Below, in pieces: positions 48,141-61,164 of a stretch of 64,000 nt of DNA. Source of the stretch: Theobroma cacao (Eukaryota > Streptophyta > Magnoliopsida > Malvales > Malvaceae); the NCBI RefSeq assembly GCF_000208745.1, contig NC_030859.1:16925570-16989569 (forward strand), given 5' to 3'. Position 1 is the stretch's first letter, and every line of letters starts with the position of its first letter. Position numbers and translations under genes: made by a program. The notes under the pieces were generated by a model that made no database searches, was not told the DNA's origin, and saw only the letters and a list, made by a program, of their open reading frames with translations.

Positions 48141-50099
48141 CATTTGGTTTTATTTTAGAAAAAGAGACAAAGCCCCTGAGAAAGCACAAAAATTTTAAAT
48201 GATTGTTCCATAGTAAAACGAAAGAACAAAAATCCTCTGCCCCTTGTTTGTGCCTTCTTCCGTACTTCATGTATAAATTTTTGTCATGTGTCTACTTCAT
48301 GTTTATAGTAATAGTTTATCTAATATTATGCTATCTCTAAATCGAAACAAAGAGTGAAATTAATCATTATCAATCAAAAATATAAAATTAAAAACTCCTC
48401 ATCCCATCACTTATTTTTTCATTTTTCTCTCTTTCACATTATTTCTATTAAATTACAAGATTAGTTCCATAGATAACCCTTGATTCTCTTGATATTAAAA
48501 CCTTAATTGAAGATGCCATCGAAGAAGAAACTGTAATCAATCCCATTTGTCTAGATCGCCGTCAACCAATGAAGGGGTTTCATTAAGTAACTCTAAAACC
48601 AAATCATAAGGGTTTTCATCCTATCCAGCCAAAGAAACATAGAGTGAGCATAATAGGCTGACCATGGGCAATCTCTGAAACCAAATTGTATGGCCTTAAT
48701 AAAACTCTTGAGTCTCATGATTAAAATGAGAATGAAATTTTGGATAAATGTTGTTGTACCGAGGGAGATGATCTGAAATTTAATGTGGATAACTCAACAA
48801 GAGGTGGTCTGGATACCTCTAATAATTTTTAAATTTTTATAACTTGTCTTTACTTTTTAGAAATTTTATAATTTCGCCTCTACAAAAATTTTAAAATATT
48901 TTCTTTTTTTATTTCATTTTATTATGAATACTTTTTACATTTAAGTATTTATCTATTTTTGTTATATAAATTTTCTTTTTTACCTAAATACTATTTCTTT
49001 TTAAACCAAAAATCTCATTTCATAATTATTATTTATGTATATATTTTTCTTCTAAATCAATTTCTTTCCAATTGTTTATTAGCCTAACCTATTTTCCTTT
49101 TTACTAGCTATTTTTTTTTATCTTTTCTCATAAATCTATTTAATATTTGCCTCTTGTATGTTAGTTTTATTGACTCTTGTGAATTAACCATCATTGAGAG
49201 TTTTATTATTTATTATTATTTATTCATTATCTTCATTCTTTCTTTACTTCTTTTGTTTTATATTTTTGCTTAATTACTAATTAGGTTAATATATTTTCAT
49301 TTATTTAAGATTAGAAACATCGAGATTCGATATTGAAACCCTCCCATCGTACTGGTGGGATCTTAGTCGAAATCCTTTACCTAGGGAAATTCATTGGGAA
49401 TTGCGACTTCTCGCGTTTCAAATGGACATCCCATCATTAGTATTAATAATAGAACAATAATTATATTTTTAAATTTATAATTTTATACTATATCATATTC
49501 TTTTATTATATATTTTTTCATATACCTATGTAAAATATAAATTTATATAGCTAAATATTTTATTTCTAATACATACCTAACTTATTTTTTTTAAATATAT
49601 TTTTTATTTACTTCTGTTCATTTCACTCATTTTCATATGATTATCCAATTTAATATTATTTTCACTCCTTATTTAATCTATTTTTTCATGACAAAATGTC
49701 CAATATATATATATTTTACATCTTTCTACCTTTTTTACTTAGCTAAATTAATTCTTTTATAACTAGACATTATTTTACCTATTTAGATCTATTTTTTTAC
49801 TACTAAACATTTACTTATTTCTTATATATTTATTTTATAACCTAACTCTACCATTATTATTTAGGTTTTTTTTACATATTTTACGTTTTGCTTTACTATA
49901 CCTATTCTTTAGTAGCTAAACATTTATTTTTTTATTCATAATTTTTTGTATTTTCTTACTTTTATCTTCCTATCCTAAATCATTATTTCATAATTTTTTC
50001 AGATTATTTGCATTAATCCTATACTTTAAATTATATTTTTGATATAACAAGTTAGGTCAACTATAACAAAATAACCCACATTAGATCCACAAAAGATCG
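48141..50099. other. Intergenic, very AT-rich, no gene
   Basis: Long T-rich stretches with only short frames. A less AT-rich island near 49310-49435 has no recognised content. Confidence 0.5.
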
Positions 50100-51145
50100 G
50101 GGAATAGCTTTACCTTGTTTGGGCTAGAGGTGGCCCAAGACAAAGGCGGCCCAAGTATTGCACCAGCCCATTAAATCCCTTTCAAAACACACTATTTGGT
50201 GCTTCAAGGGCCCCTCCAAGTGATGTCATTTAGGCCTAAACTCACTCTCCCTTCACCTCCCAAAACGGCGTTGTTTTTTTAGGTCCTAACCCCAACTATA
50301 CTATTTTCTTTACTTCTTTCCCCTTTCATTTTCTCTTTTTGTTTTCTCTCTCTACCGTCGGCTTCTCCACCTTCTCTCTAAAACAAAATCTCATTCCCTT
50401 TCTCCACCTTCTAAACCCTAAACCCTAAACTCGAAATCTAAACCTACCTTTTTCTTCACTTCCCAGCCAGTAACTCCTCGTTCTCTCTCCCTTTCAACCA
50501 CCAATTGAAAACCCTAAACCCTGTGACTATCCTAAAAGAGAAGGAAAAAAAAAAAGCAAACCCTTTCCCAATCCCTCTTAGTTTTGAAATTCTTAAAGGC
50601 TTTTTCTTTGGATTTCTTGGTTGTGTTTTTTTTAAATTTTTTTTCTTTCTTTTTATGGTAGTGCATATGAGGTAAAACTTAAGGCTTGCAGTTTTTTTTT
50701 TTTTTTTGATCTCTTGATTGTGGCTGTTGGTTGCTAATAGAAAGCTAGGATTTTTTTTTGTTTTAATTTTAGGGTTTTTGATCTCTCAATAAAATCTGCC
50801 CCCTTAGTTTGTTTCAATCCGACTTCCCCTTTTAACCTAAAATTTTAAGAGTTCTTATAGAACTCGATTGTCCAAGTTTTTGGATAATCAAAAAGTGAAA
50901 TCAAGCTCTTCTGAGCATGATTTCACAAGTGAGGGGCTCCAAGTTAAAAGAAAATCTATGGGTGGCAGTTTGAGGTGACCCAAATCCGAATGCCCAAGGG
51001 GCATTGAATGCTTTGTGGAGGCTTGTTTCCTAAAAGAGTTGACTCTGGAGGCCATGCATCCCAATTTTTTTACTGTGATTTATTTATTTCATTTATTATT
51101 TATTATTATTTTTTATTTTGGAGAGAAAAAAAATAGGTGTCTACA
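50100..51145 (-). mobile_element. Diverged LTR fragment related to the NAC-B LTR, reverse orientation
   Basis: On the minus strand it starts TGTAGACACCTATTTTT at 51145, has the same AT-rich start, TTGGACAATCGAGTTCT (compare TTGGACAACCCGGCTCT at 27721) and AACAACGCCGTTTTGGGAGG. The other end (TTACGACA) was not found. It contains CCCTAAACCCTAAA telomere-like motifs near 50412. Confidence 0.55.
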
Positions 51146-53400
51146 TCCATTAATACTTTGTCTAGGAAAAGTAGAATAATCGTTCTATGCTTCTTCGAAC
51201 TATTTGGGTTTGCCTAAACTAATTTTCTAGACTAAATCTACTCATCAAAATACCCATTTGTACAAACCCATAAAATCAATATTTTTACCATAGGTGAGCT
51301 ATAGCAAGTGAGAAATCTACCCAAATCCTCTAGTTCGCAGGCATCAATAATTATGGAACAATAAACCATATTTTCAGAATAAAAAATCTATGGTTTAAAG
51401 ATTCAAGAGTGAGAAAAATCTCTTTTTTCATTTAAAACCCAAAACCACACTCAAATCTTTCAAAAACGGTGATTTTGAGCAAAAATGGGTTGAGAAGCTT
51501 AAAAGTTAGGGCTTTACCCTCATGAGCAAAAATGGGTTGGCTTCTTGTTATCATCCTTTACATCCTATCTTGAGAAGTTTGGATCATTTTCATCAAATCC
51601 TAGATTTAAGTGGGAACAAGTGCATTTGAAACTGTCCACTATTTCTAGTAATGTAATGTTTTTCTAATGAGACCTTACTTAATATAACCACTACGCCTCA
51701 ATGGAGTCGCCAAAATGTAGAATGGTTTTTGTAATAGGAAGAGAGGAAGAGTTACAAATAAGTAAAAATATGTGCTAGAAGTAGTGGAGAGGAATATCAG
51801 AGTAGCCCTTAAAGTATTGAGTGTTGTGGCAGATGGAAAAAAATAGGTGAGCAATAAAGTAAAGTTGAGAATAAGATGAAGAAGGACTAAGTAGTAGAGA
51901 ATTTGAGAGAGAATACTTAAGAGAGAGAGCTAAAAGTGAAAATGTGTCTACACTAGCTCAATAAACAATTATTCAAGAACAATTTTTAATGCACATAATG
52001 GGTAACATTATTGAGAAGAGATTCAATGTACATAATGAGTAACAGTTATTGAAACCCATTATGTGAACATTGAAGTAGAGATATTACTGTGTATAATGAG
52101 TAACAGTTAGAAACCCATTGTGTGATTATTGAAATAGTAGGTTTTTATAACCCTTAATGCTATAATAAGACTTGCTCTTAAGTAGAAGGTATGAGGGATA
52201 AGGTGTAAGTGAACAAGGTAAAAAGGAGAAACACTTGTACGTCAAGAAAAGGTTAAGAGAAGACCTCTTAACTACCTACATATCAAAACCACCAAGTCAA
52301 ATTCTCAAAAACATTCCAAAGTGAAATTAACCCATGAACCTTACCACTTATTTTTAGTTATTTTCACTATTGTTCGCACAATATAGCTATTTCACTAATT
52401 CTAATTGTTTTTATTACTTTTTGTATGGCATGATGCTATTGTAAAACAACTCTTAAAGAAATAATAAGTTAGCAACTAAAATCAAGTATCTACTTGGATC
52501 GTACAGCCAATGGGAGACTGCATAATAGTTTAGCCACAACTTTAGAAATTTTTCCTTTTTCTTGTTTAATTTGTGGCTCAAGCATATCAATAGGTTAATT
52601 TAAACTTGAAATTAGTCCTGACTAGTTCATGTCAAGTTTTATAATGAATTACTTTACGTTTATTAATTTTTTCAATTAAATTCAATACTAAAATGAGAAA
52701 AGAATACATACTATACTTGGTACTACGTTAACTATCACTGTAAAAAAAATATTATTTACTTTTTTATAAAAGAAAAAAGGAAAAAAAATTAATATATACT
52801 AATGCTCCTTGATAGATCATAAATGTTTTAGATTGTACCTCGGATGACTGTTGTTTTTTCTTTTTATTATTGCTCCCAAAAACCTTTTTGAAAAAAAGAG
52901 CTAATTATAAAAAGAAAAATCAATTATAACTGAAAACAATCAAAATTAAATAAGTAAAAATATAACACAAACCACAAAATAATTAATTGTTCTATATAAA
53001 AGTAAAATCATGCAATTTATTCTTTTAAAAACTTTTATTTTAGTTTAAATTAATTATAAATATTAAGTTTCATTTGTATGCATGCACATACACTTTACTT
53101 TTGCTTTTGCAAACGCAAAATAAGTAATAAAAACGAAGGATGCCAAGAAGGTGACACATTGCAATAAAGAAGGGCTCTTCTTCATATGAAAGAGGGTGAT
53201 GGAACTGTCTTCACATGCAATCAACTTTAATTGTGTTCCATTTTAGTTACCGTCTTCACATGCAGATTGCCAGTAAGGCTTTGCTTGGCAAGGTGGAAAA
53301 GTGGGTAGAAAATTAAAGTAGAAAGAAAATGGAAAGTAAGAAGAAATAGAGAGAATTAATCATTCACATATCTCGGGTAACTTCTTATATGGTTGCATTT
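51146..53400. other. Intergenic with a small repeated motif
   Basis: AT-rich. At about 51965-52140, ACATAATGAGTAACAGTTAT and AACCCATTATGTGA variants alternate three to four times, partly inverted. Otherwise nothing is recognised. Confidence 0.45.
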
Positions 53401-53419
53401 ATATATATATATATATGCA

Positions 53420-53560
53420 CACATTTTTCATTTATTTGGAAATTAAAAATAAATGAAAATCTTGTATCTACCGGCTTCTTGTCATCTTATGCTGTCTACT
53501 GCAACATTTAATGTAAAACCAATCGTTCTAGAGATTTGGTAACCAAAAGACACAAAACAA
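53420..53560 (+). repeat. Extra copy of the JIP-E promoter/leader
   Basis: ACCGGCTTCTTGTCATCTTA then TTTGGTAACCAAAAGACACA resembles 54066-54195, which leads into the JIP-E ATG, and 32810-32850 before JIP-B. No coding sequence follows. A (TA)n run lies just upstream (53400-53415). Confidence 0.65.
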
Positions 53561-54193
53561 TATGAAAGTCATCTATAAGGCTCCATAATGAAAGTCATCT
53601 TATTAACATTCATTTAATTACTTCTTAATAATTATTATGATTAACTTGTGAAATTTTAACACTATCTATATGACCTCAAATCCCTACTCAAAGAATATGT
53701 TTATTTAATTATTTCACGACTACAATTTATTCACTTTTGCTAATATAACACTTTCATATCTCAACTACCTAAAAGGCACCTTTCTTCTTTTCTTGGCTTA
53801 ATGTAGTGTCATTTAAAACTCAGTGTATGATCTCTTAGAGGCAGCTTTAGCCTAACAAATTAAAATAAGGACTCTATTAATAAGTAAAAGAATATTTTTT
53901 TAATAATATAAAATAATATAACTGAAATCAAAAGTGAAAAAAGTAACATACTCTTCTTTGTTATATAGTATCGACTGAATATTAATGAATGCAACTTCCA
54001 TGGATATTTTGCATGAATCTCTTATTTATTTAAAAAGAAAAAATAATGAGAATTTTTTGTCCATTTATATACGGGCATTTGTCGTCTTATGCTGCAAAAC
54101 TAGTGTATAAGCATTGTGTCTATACAAGTTTTGAAGCACAAGCAAAAGAAAAGCAATAGCCAAGATTGTAGAAATTTGATAACCAAAACTATC

Positions 54194-54708
54194 ATGGCTA
54201 CCAATCCTCCCACAAATGTCCAGTTTACCAACTCTTCTGACGAAATACTATATCTGAATGCCGTCAACATCTGGGTTGGGCCTCCGCAGTCTTATATTCC
54301 ATTGAAAGTTCCAGTTGGGCCAACGTTGGGGGTTACTCAGCAAGGTTCAGTTGTAGGCATTGAGTACAAATTCAAGGACAACTATTCGTTGATTGTTGCC
54401 TGGATCAACAATGGAGTCTCCAACAAGGTATTGTATTCGTAACATATATAGTCATACAAAACACTGTTTACTAGTTTGAAATAATTAATTAATCTATATA
54501 TCAACTGTGCTGTGCGCAGGTGTATGCTCAGATCCTTCCAGCCGGAACCGGTTCTCAGTCTGTGCAATGGGCTCAAATCAAAGAAAGTGTTGAAAAATCA
54601 GGCAACTCCTTCGACACTGCTTACCTATATGGATACAGGTGTGCTCTTGTAATTGATACAGTCGGCGCTACGCCAACACTAGGGGCAACATTTTCCCAGG
54701 CAACATAA
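54194..54708 (+). CDS. JIP-E: jasmonate-induced protein homolog, two exons, intact
   Basis: Exon 1 54194-54427 (78 codons), donor AACAAG|GTATTG; 92 bp intron; exon 2 54520-54708, acceptor GTGCGCAG|GTG. Phase 0, total 140 residues: MATNPPTNVQFTNSSDEILY, GSVVGIEYKF, YSLIVAWINNGVSNK, then VYAQILPAG, VQWAQIKESVEKSGNSFD and TPTLGATF. This matches the C-terminal two thirds of the 23 kDa jasmonate-induced protein family (GSVGxLVY, AWSN, WDxI motifs). The longer N-terminal part of barley JIP23 is missing, as in the other copies here. ATG 54194 lies in the leader context shared with JIP-B. No signal peptide. Function of the family is unknown; induction by jasmonate is inferred from the family name only. 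Splice sites and frame are intact, so this is the best candidate for a live member. Confidence 0.85.
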
Positions 54709-55419
54709 GAACGGCAGCCAAGAGATGAAGGGTGAGGCTGTTAAAAATAAATAATATGCGTGCTGGGTGGGTGCGGTACTAGTACTATCTACTACTACAA
54801 TAAATAAATTTGACAGCCAGCATGCCACCACTACTGCATGCTCTCAGTGTCTTAAGTAATTATGTAACTGCTTTGTTTGTGTGTGTTTGTTATATGTAAA
54901 ATATATTTCAGAGTATATCTAATCCTGTAATGTTTGTTTAATAAGTGTGAAATTATTACTTAAGCCTGCCCAATATTTTAGATATTAATTCATCCACCAA
55001 CAAGAAATAGTTTGTCCTACATTTATCTACCTCATTTATTTAAATGGTTCTACTCAAGGGTAACATGCATGAATGGCTTAGATAAGCACTTTTCAAAATT
55101 ATAAATCTCCCTAAAAAAAATTAAAGAAAAAGAAAATTCTCAAAACCTTTGGAACATTAATTTCAAATTGAATTATCATCCTAACAATTTTAATATTCAT
55201 GAAAATAATAATTTTCATAACTAATAAAAATCCTATGTTGGTAATTTATGTGATAATGAATTAGCCCATATTCGTTATTTCTTTTCCTAAAGTTCTACAA
55301 TATTAAAATAGAAATTAATATTTTGCTCCTGTTTAAATATTAATTTCTATTAATGTTTGAAAGTTTTAATAATCTATATAGTTTACTAATTAAAGTATGA
55401 AATGGTGAGAGTACCAACA

Positions 55420-55610
55420 AGTCCATATATTATAAATTTTTCTTTAATTTAGTCCCTTTATCTCAAAATTGATTAATTTAATCTTGTATTTTGAGATTTT
55501 GTGCAATTGAGTCCCTCTATCCAACTCCACCCAAATTAATCATTAATGGTGTGCATGTGGCATTGACAAGTCAGACAATGCTGATGCAGAGTCGACGTAT
55601 CAAATCAAAA
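55420..55610. repeat. Likely MITE/MULE end fragment
   Basis: TTAGTCCCTTTATCTCAAAA...CAATTGAGTCCCTCTATCCA followed by TGGCATTGACAAGTCAGACA is the 'one should be subtracted from GTCCCT..TGGC' style sequence common in plant MULE-type non-autonomous elements. No ends were fixed. Confidence 0.3.
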
Positions 55611-56289
55611 AAAATGACCATGTAGCTTTTGTTTTTCTTTGTTTCTTTCTTTTTTCTTCCTTTTTTGTCCAAAATTATGTGGTTTTAAGCCTATTATTTA
55701 AAGCACATTGTTTTTTCATTTTTCTTCTTTCTGTCTCTCTCAAGCCCTCTCTTCTCTCTCTCTACCCTACCCTTCTCTCCCTAGATTTTGGTCACTAGCG
55801 GTTAGTCACCGGTGGTAAAAAAATCTAATAAAAAGTACCAAAAAATTCATTTTTTCTCCCTCTTTCCTTTAATCGAGATATTTTTTTCTCAAAATTTATC
55901 CCGATTTTTGTAGATATAAAATCATAAACTTATTCAGGATTTTCCCTTATTTGGGATTATCGTTTGAAAATATCCTTCTACTGTTAATTTATGATCCAAT
56001 TTGAGTATCAATTAACCTTAGTTGTGAATTTTACATAATCTAAAATTAAAATCTTGTTTGGCAAAGCTTAGTTTATTTCTAATCCTAAAGAGTCCTAAAA
56101 CTACATACCACCTTAATGCTGTTTTCAGTTATTGTACATGAAAATAGTTAGCCGCCATTAAATAGCACTAACTCATCTTTGTGCTATATATTGCATAAAG
56201 TGCGCCAATGAGATCAATTGTATTGGACTACCATGATTTTTCTATGAAGACATCTGTTTGGTTTTATGTTATGCCTTGATCTAAAAATG

Positions 56290-56420
56290 ATATAAAAATG
56301 ATAAGTGACGTTATGATTAATAATAATTAATCAATCATTAGTTGTAAGAGTCTATTTGATCTAAAATAGAAATACATGAACTTGATTGAATATAATGAAA
56401 AAACAATAATTTATTTGAAT
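56290..56420. repeat. Copy of the 44.6 kb MITE-like family
   Basis: ATTAATAATAATTAATCAATCATTAGTTGTAAGAGTCTATTTGAT and AAATACATGAACTTGATTGA match 60745-60830 and, inverted, 44610-44720. Confidence 0.55.
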
Positions 56421-56459
56421 TTTTTAAAATAGTCAAGTGACTTTTCGAAGTATTACACC

Positions 56460-57420
56460 TATCGTAACAATGTGCTTGAACTTTCAAGTAAACTATCTCT
56501 CTCATCATACTTGGGCAACATTGAAATATCAGTAAATACACAAGGATAAAATGATGAAAATTTGACATCTCTGTTCCATACACAGACAACGAGGAAAGGG
56601 GGGAGAGGAATTCCCCAACACTAGAGCCGATGGGCACCTAATTTAGATTTTGTGGTGACTCCTAATAAGAGACAAACCAAGAACTCCAACTTATCTTTAG
56701 TCTTTTTCTTCCTCGTGATTCTTTCCCTCTCGTCTTCATATTATACTTACCTTGTCAAGGGCCGTTCTTGTCTTCCCTGCTGCCAAAACCCCATTTCTGT
56801 TCTCCTTCGTCCTGACCACCCTTCTCATTCTTTGAAGCTTCTCAAATCATTGCTTTTTCATTGTTAAAGAAGACAAGCTACATTTTTCTAAATATCACAC
56901 TTGTCTAATAATTTTTTATTACTAACTATATTCTTTCTTACTTTTTATATGATTTATATTTTGATAATCGAAGCCGTTCGATTTTATGCTTCATTTATAT
57001 AAATAATACATATTACTTTTTAAATTAATTAAACTTATTTAACTACTTTTTTATATAAATAAAATTTTAACATTAAACATAAAATTTTAAAAATAATGTT
57101 CTTAATCAATGTGATTAAATTATCAACTTGATTTGAAATTTTATGTAAATTATAGGAAGAAATTGAATTCAATCATTATATGTATATCTGTTATGTTTTG
57201 AAGTTTAATTTTATAATATAAATAAATGATTTCTAATTTTCAGAATTATGAGTGAATTTGACAACTACAATATTAGGAAATAGAATGTGAGTGAAGTTAA
57301 AATAGTTTTTCGTTTAATAAAATTCAAATGTAGCTCGATTAACGATTAATGATATATTAATTAAAATCATAATTTTATTATAAAATAAAATTTTGAAGAT
57401 ACAATTTAAGAATTAAGTAA
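56460..57420 (+). repeat. Duplicated block, copy 1, with a short hydrophobic frame
   Basis: Contains an ATG frame at 56652-56867 (71 codons: MVTPNKRQTKNSNLSLVFFF, then LVILSLSSSYYTYLVKGRSC) that begins like a secretory signal peptide. The family is not recognised. 56865-57130 is repeated at 63725-64000, and 57300-57440 at about 61030-61165. It may be the 5' end of a truncated gene that has been copied several times. Confidence 0.5.
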
Positions 57421-58369
57421 ATTTGATTCTCCTCTATGTCTATGAGGCGTGAATATGTCTTACTAACACATTTTAAGTTATAATTTTGAAACATAGATAT
57501 GAACTTTGAGGTTTGAAAACAAATACATAACTATAATACTACACCGAGTTTACAATTGGATCGCCTATGATAGTATATTTGAATCGATATTTATGTTATC
57601 AATTGTCATCTAATATATATGAAATATGTCTTCCCAAAAAAATATTTTGAAGTTTGTCATTAAATTTTTCACTAACACCCTTAAATTCAAGTATTTACTC
57701 TCATAAGTCTCCGTTGTGCAATTCCATCAACGCAGGGCAGAGTATAACTTCCACCCACGACCAAAATTTCATTCCTTTTCCAAGCCGAATTTCAAATATT
57801 TTGCCTAATTACAAGGCCATTAACCATCGAGGATCCAACACATAGAACCGACATCGGAAGATTTTTCATGGCCGTAGACAAAATCATTCCACCACTATTC
57901 CTACACATCATCCCTTATCCAAGTACAAACCAAACCAAAGCTGTAACATTCAACCCCCAAACTTACAATCTCCGCCTTTGGGATGACCTTATCCTTGGTC
58001 AGAGTCAAGGAGCCATTGCACGCCATATTAGTTTTTAATAATAGTTGATGGAATGAATGAATTTGAAATATTTTAAAGTATCGAGTATCTAAAAATTTAT
58101 ATACTCATTGTGCACATCATATACACCGGACATTGTGGACAGTGTAGTTACCCCGACTAGTAGGAGAAGTACGATGCTAACCATGTGTGACAGAGGAGGA
58201 CATAGGATAGGATGCTATATTACGGTCATTTGCTATATGCATTGGACCATTTATAATAAGGATTAACTACCCTTAGATTACCCTAGATAGTGATCAGGGC
58301 ACTGGAAAATGGCACTATCCCCGAGGCAAGACTCCTAGGACTTATTATTCTGTACTTCTTAAGCCTACA
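57421..58369. other. Intergenic, no gene supported
   Basis: Mixed to AT-rich sequence; a 63-codon frame at 57654-57845 is unrecognised. Confidence 0.4.
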
Positions 58370-59560
58370 GTAACGATGTGACTGAACTTTAAGTAAAATC
58401 TCTCCCCACTCACATTTGGATATTATTAAAAATCAGAAAATACACAAGGATAAAATGATCAAAATTTGATATCTCCACTCCATACACAGACAAGGAACAA
58501 AGGGGGGAGAGGAATTCCCCAACACTTGAGCCGATGAGTACCTAATTTAGATTTTGTGGGGATCCTAATAGGAGACAAAGCAAGAATTCCAACATCACTT
58601 ATAATCTTTTAGTCCTTTTCTTCCTCCCTCTCGTCTTCATGTTACACTTGCCCTATCAAGGGCCGTTATCGTCCTCCTTGCTGCCACAGCCCCATGTCTT
58701 TTCTACTTGGTACCCGACCACCCTGCTCACTATTGGAAGCTTCTCAAGAATTCCAACGCTATCTTGGGTGCGTTCCAAGGGAAAAAGACCCATTCTATAT
58801 CCACGTTCCCATGGTACTAAAACACTTGCAAACAATTTTGTGGGCAAACAAAATATTATCTAGGAAGAAAAAAAAGTGGAGAAGAAGCAGAGCCGATGGG
58901 TAGGAAAGATTATGTGGAGATCAATGTTTAGACACAAAGCAATAATTGTAGCCATCATCACTTTCTGTTTTAGACTTTATCGTCCTCGTGTATCTCGCTC
59001 GCCCTCGTCCCATATGGTGTCTAATGGTACCGTCTTCTTCAGTGACTATTACACTTGGCTACTAAAACACTTGCAAACAACCTCTTAAGAAGAGACAAAA
59101 CAAAACTTTCTTGCCACAACCATCAATTCTTTTTTAGTCTTCATCCTCCTCCTGTGTCTCGCTCGCCTTCGTCCGGCACTACTACTAGCCTTATCAAGGG
59201 CCCCTTGGCCTTGCACGCATGCAAACCCCTAGTCTTTTCTTACTAAAACATGCTTCTCATGAATGCTTTATGGGCATTAATGGCGATGCTCCTACTTTCT
59301 CTCAATTTTACACTGATTAGCATTGCTAAGCTTAGGAACTTATTTCGTTAAAATTTTAATTTGAACTTTTTACCACTCTACAAAAATATCACTAGTGAGT
59401 TTATAAAAGTAAATTGCACATTATCACTTTCATGACTTTTGTGTAATTTTCCATTTTCATTGACGATTTCTAAAATTCAATTTTTGAATTTGAGATCTTT
59501 TAAAAACATTCTAAATCCATTCATTCTATCTATTGCTATTAAAATTCTACATAATTTTAA
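58370..59560 (+). repeat. Duplicated block, copy 2, with several degraded signal-peptide-like units
   Basis: 58480-58720 resembles 56570-56810. Units at 58955-59060 and 59105-59390 recur at 62310-62420 and 62622-62905 with high similarity. 59500-59560 recurs at 63010-63070. One frame reads FLVFILLLCLARLRPALLLA before a stop. No intact gene. Confidence 0.6.
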
Positions 59561-60539
59561 TACCTTGGTTTAGGTCAAAGTACCTTGGTTTGAAGTTAGA
59601 GCTTTTGAAAAAAAATGGTTTATGGCTTAAAAACTGAAAATTTGTGAACAAGGTATCAATACCCTTAAATGAGGTATTGGTACTTGTTCATTAAAAAGGA
59701 CTTCAGGGGTGTTTTAGAGTAAAAGTATCAATATTTACGATCCTAGGTATTGATACTTTTCATCTAGAAATGAATTTGAGATAAAAGTTATCAATACTCC
59801 TAACATGGGAATCGATACCTACAGCTAGTTTTTCACAAATAAGTGGGCTTTTTACTTGTTTTCACACATGCAGGAATGTTTGTCACCACTATTCAAGCTT
59901 CCTAATGGTTATGCACTCATTTTATTACCCTGGAATATCATCAAATGTGACAAGTTACATAATTGCATCATGTATTTGGTTTCAAAACTAAAAGTGCATG
60001 GTTTCAAACTAAAGGCATGGTTTATACCAACTTCTTCAGTACGTATGCTCGTTTCATTTCCATGTTCACTCACTAGGTTATATACTCGCTTTTTTCAAAC
60101 TCATGCTTTTGGTTTTCATATTTGTATATCATCTAAAGCTTGAGTCTTGAAGAGGTCTCCACTCACCTTTTGGTAGATTTACATTAAAGGCATTTAGTAG
60201 CATTACCGAACCCCGATGTCAACTCCGCTATCTAGTCTTGTATTCATTTTGTATCTATGAGATGTTAGAACAAATAGCGATGTAGCCATGGGGTGATAAA
60301 CTTTCTACAATTGTATAGTGAATATATATATAAATATATGTGTGTGTGTGTAAATATTGTGGATGATCTTAGCACACAGTTGTGCAATGTATTGATCTTT
60401 TTGAATATAGAAATATAGAATGAAGTATATATATATATATTCATGAATAAGTTGAGTTTACATTATATAAAAGTGTGTGACTATGTATAATTATGAGACT
60501 TGCTTGGGTTTAATAGGTTTTGCCCATTAGGCTCTTGCG
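59561..60539. other. Intergenic; GGTATCGATACC-type motifs and unrecognised frame
   Basis: 59650-59820 has repeated GGTATCAATACC / GTATTGATAC / AATCGATACC palindromic motifs. A 95-codon frame at 59856-60143 (GTG or non-ATG start) has no recognised domain. A TA/TG microsatellite lies at 60324-60352. Confidence 0.4.
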
Positions 60540-60860
60540 TCAATCATGGCTCGGATTTGGGTTGTGATATTAGTCAAATTGTCACTTGTCATTTAATATC
60601 GTATGGTGTTAATGTGATATACTGACATGTCATAATATATGATGACGTGATATACTTATGTGATATGGTTACATTACTATGTGACATTTTCACCCTCTAC
60701 GTCGCACCATATGGATATAAAATTTGCAAGTGTTGTTTTGATTAACAGTAGTTAATCAACCATTCAACCACTAGTCATAAAGATCTACTTGGCCAAAATA
60801 AAAATACATGAAGTTGATTAAACGCAACAGAAGAATAAAAATTTATTTGAATTTTCTTAA
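60540..60860. repeat. Copy of the MITE-like family
   Basis: AATTGTCACTTGTCATTTAA near 60575 and TTGATTAACAGTAGTTAATC near 60738 form the same inverted arms as at 44.7 kb, with the same AAATACATGAAGTTGATTAA flank. Confidence 0.6.
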
Positions 60861-61164
60861 ATAATTCAATGACTTTTTAAAATATTATGTCTACTAAAAA
60901 TGACGTGGCTGAACTGTAAGTAAAGTCTCTCTCCCCTCACAGTTGGACATTATTGAAATATAAGTAAATACTATTTGAAGCTTCTCAAATCACTGCTTCA
61001 CATTGTTAAACAAGACGGCTAATAAAGTTAAAAAGTTTTACTTTTAATAAAATTCATATGTAACTCGATTGGCTAATCATACATTAATTACAATCATAAT
61101 TTTATTATAAAATAAAATTTTGAAGATACAATTTAAAAATTCAATAAAATCGGTTCGCTTCTAT

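Noticed and set aside
50405..50435. CCCTAAACCCTAAA telomere-like repeats (also near 32600 and 30142)
   Set aside because: Only two to three units each; common interstitial motif in plant DNA, not evidence of a telomere fusion.
59650..59820. Palindromic GGTATCAATACC-like motifs as a possible protein-binding array
   Set aside because: Such motifs occur as part of dispersed plant repeats; spacing is irregular and no adjacent gene is seen.
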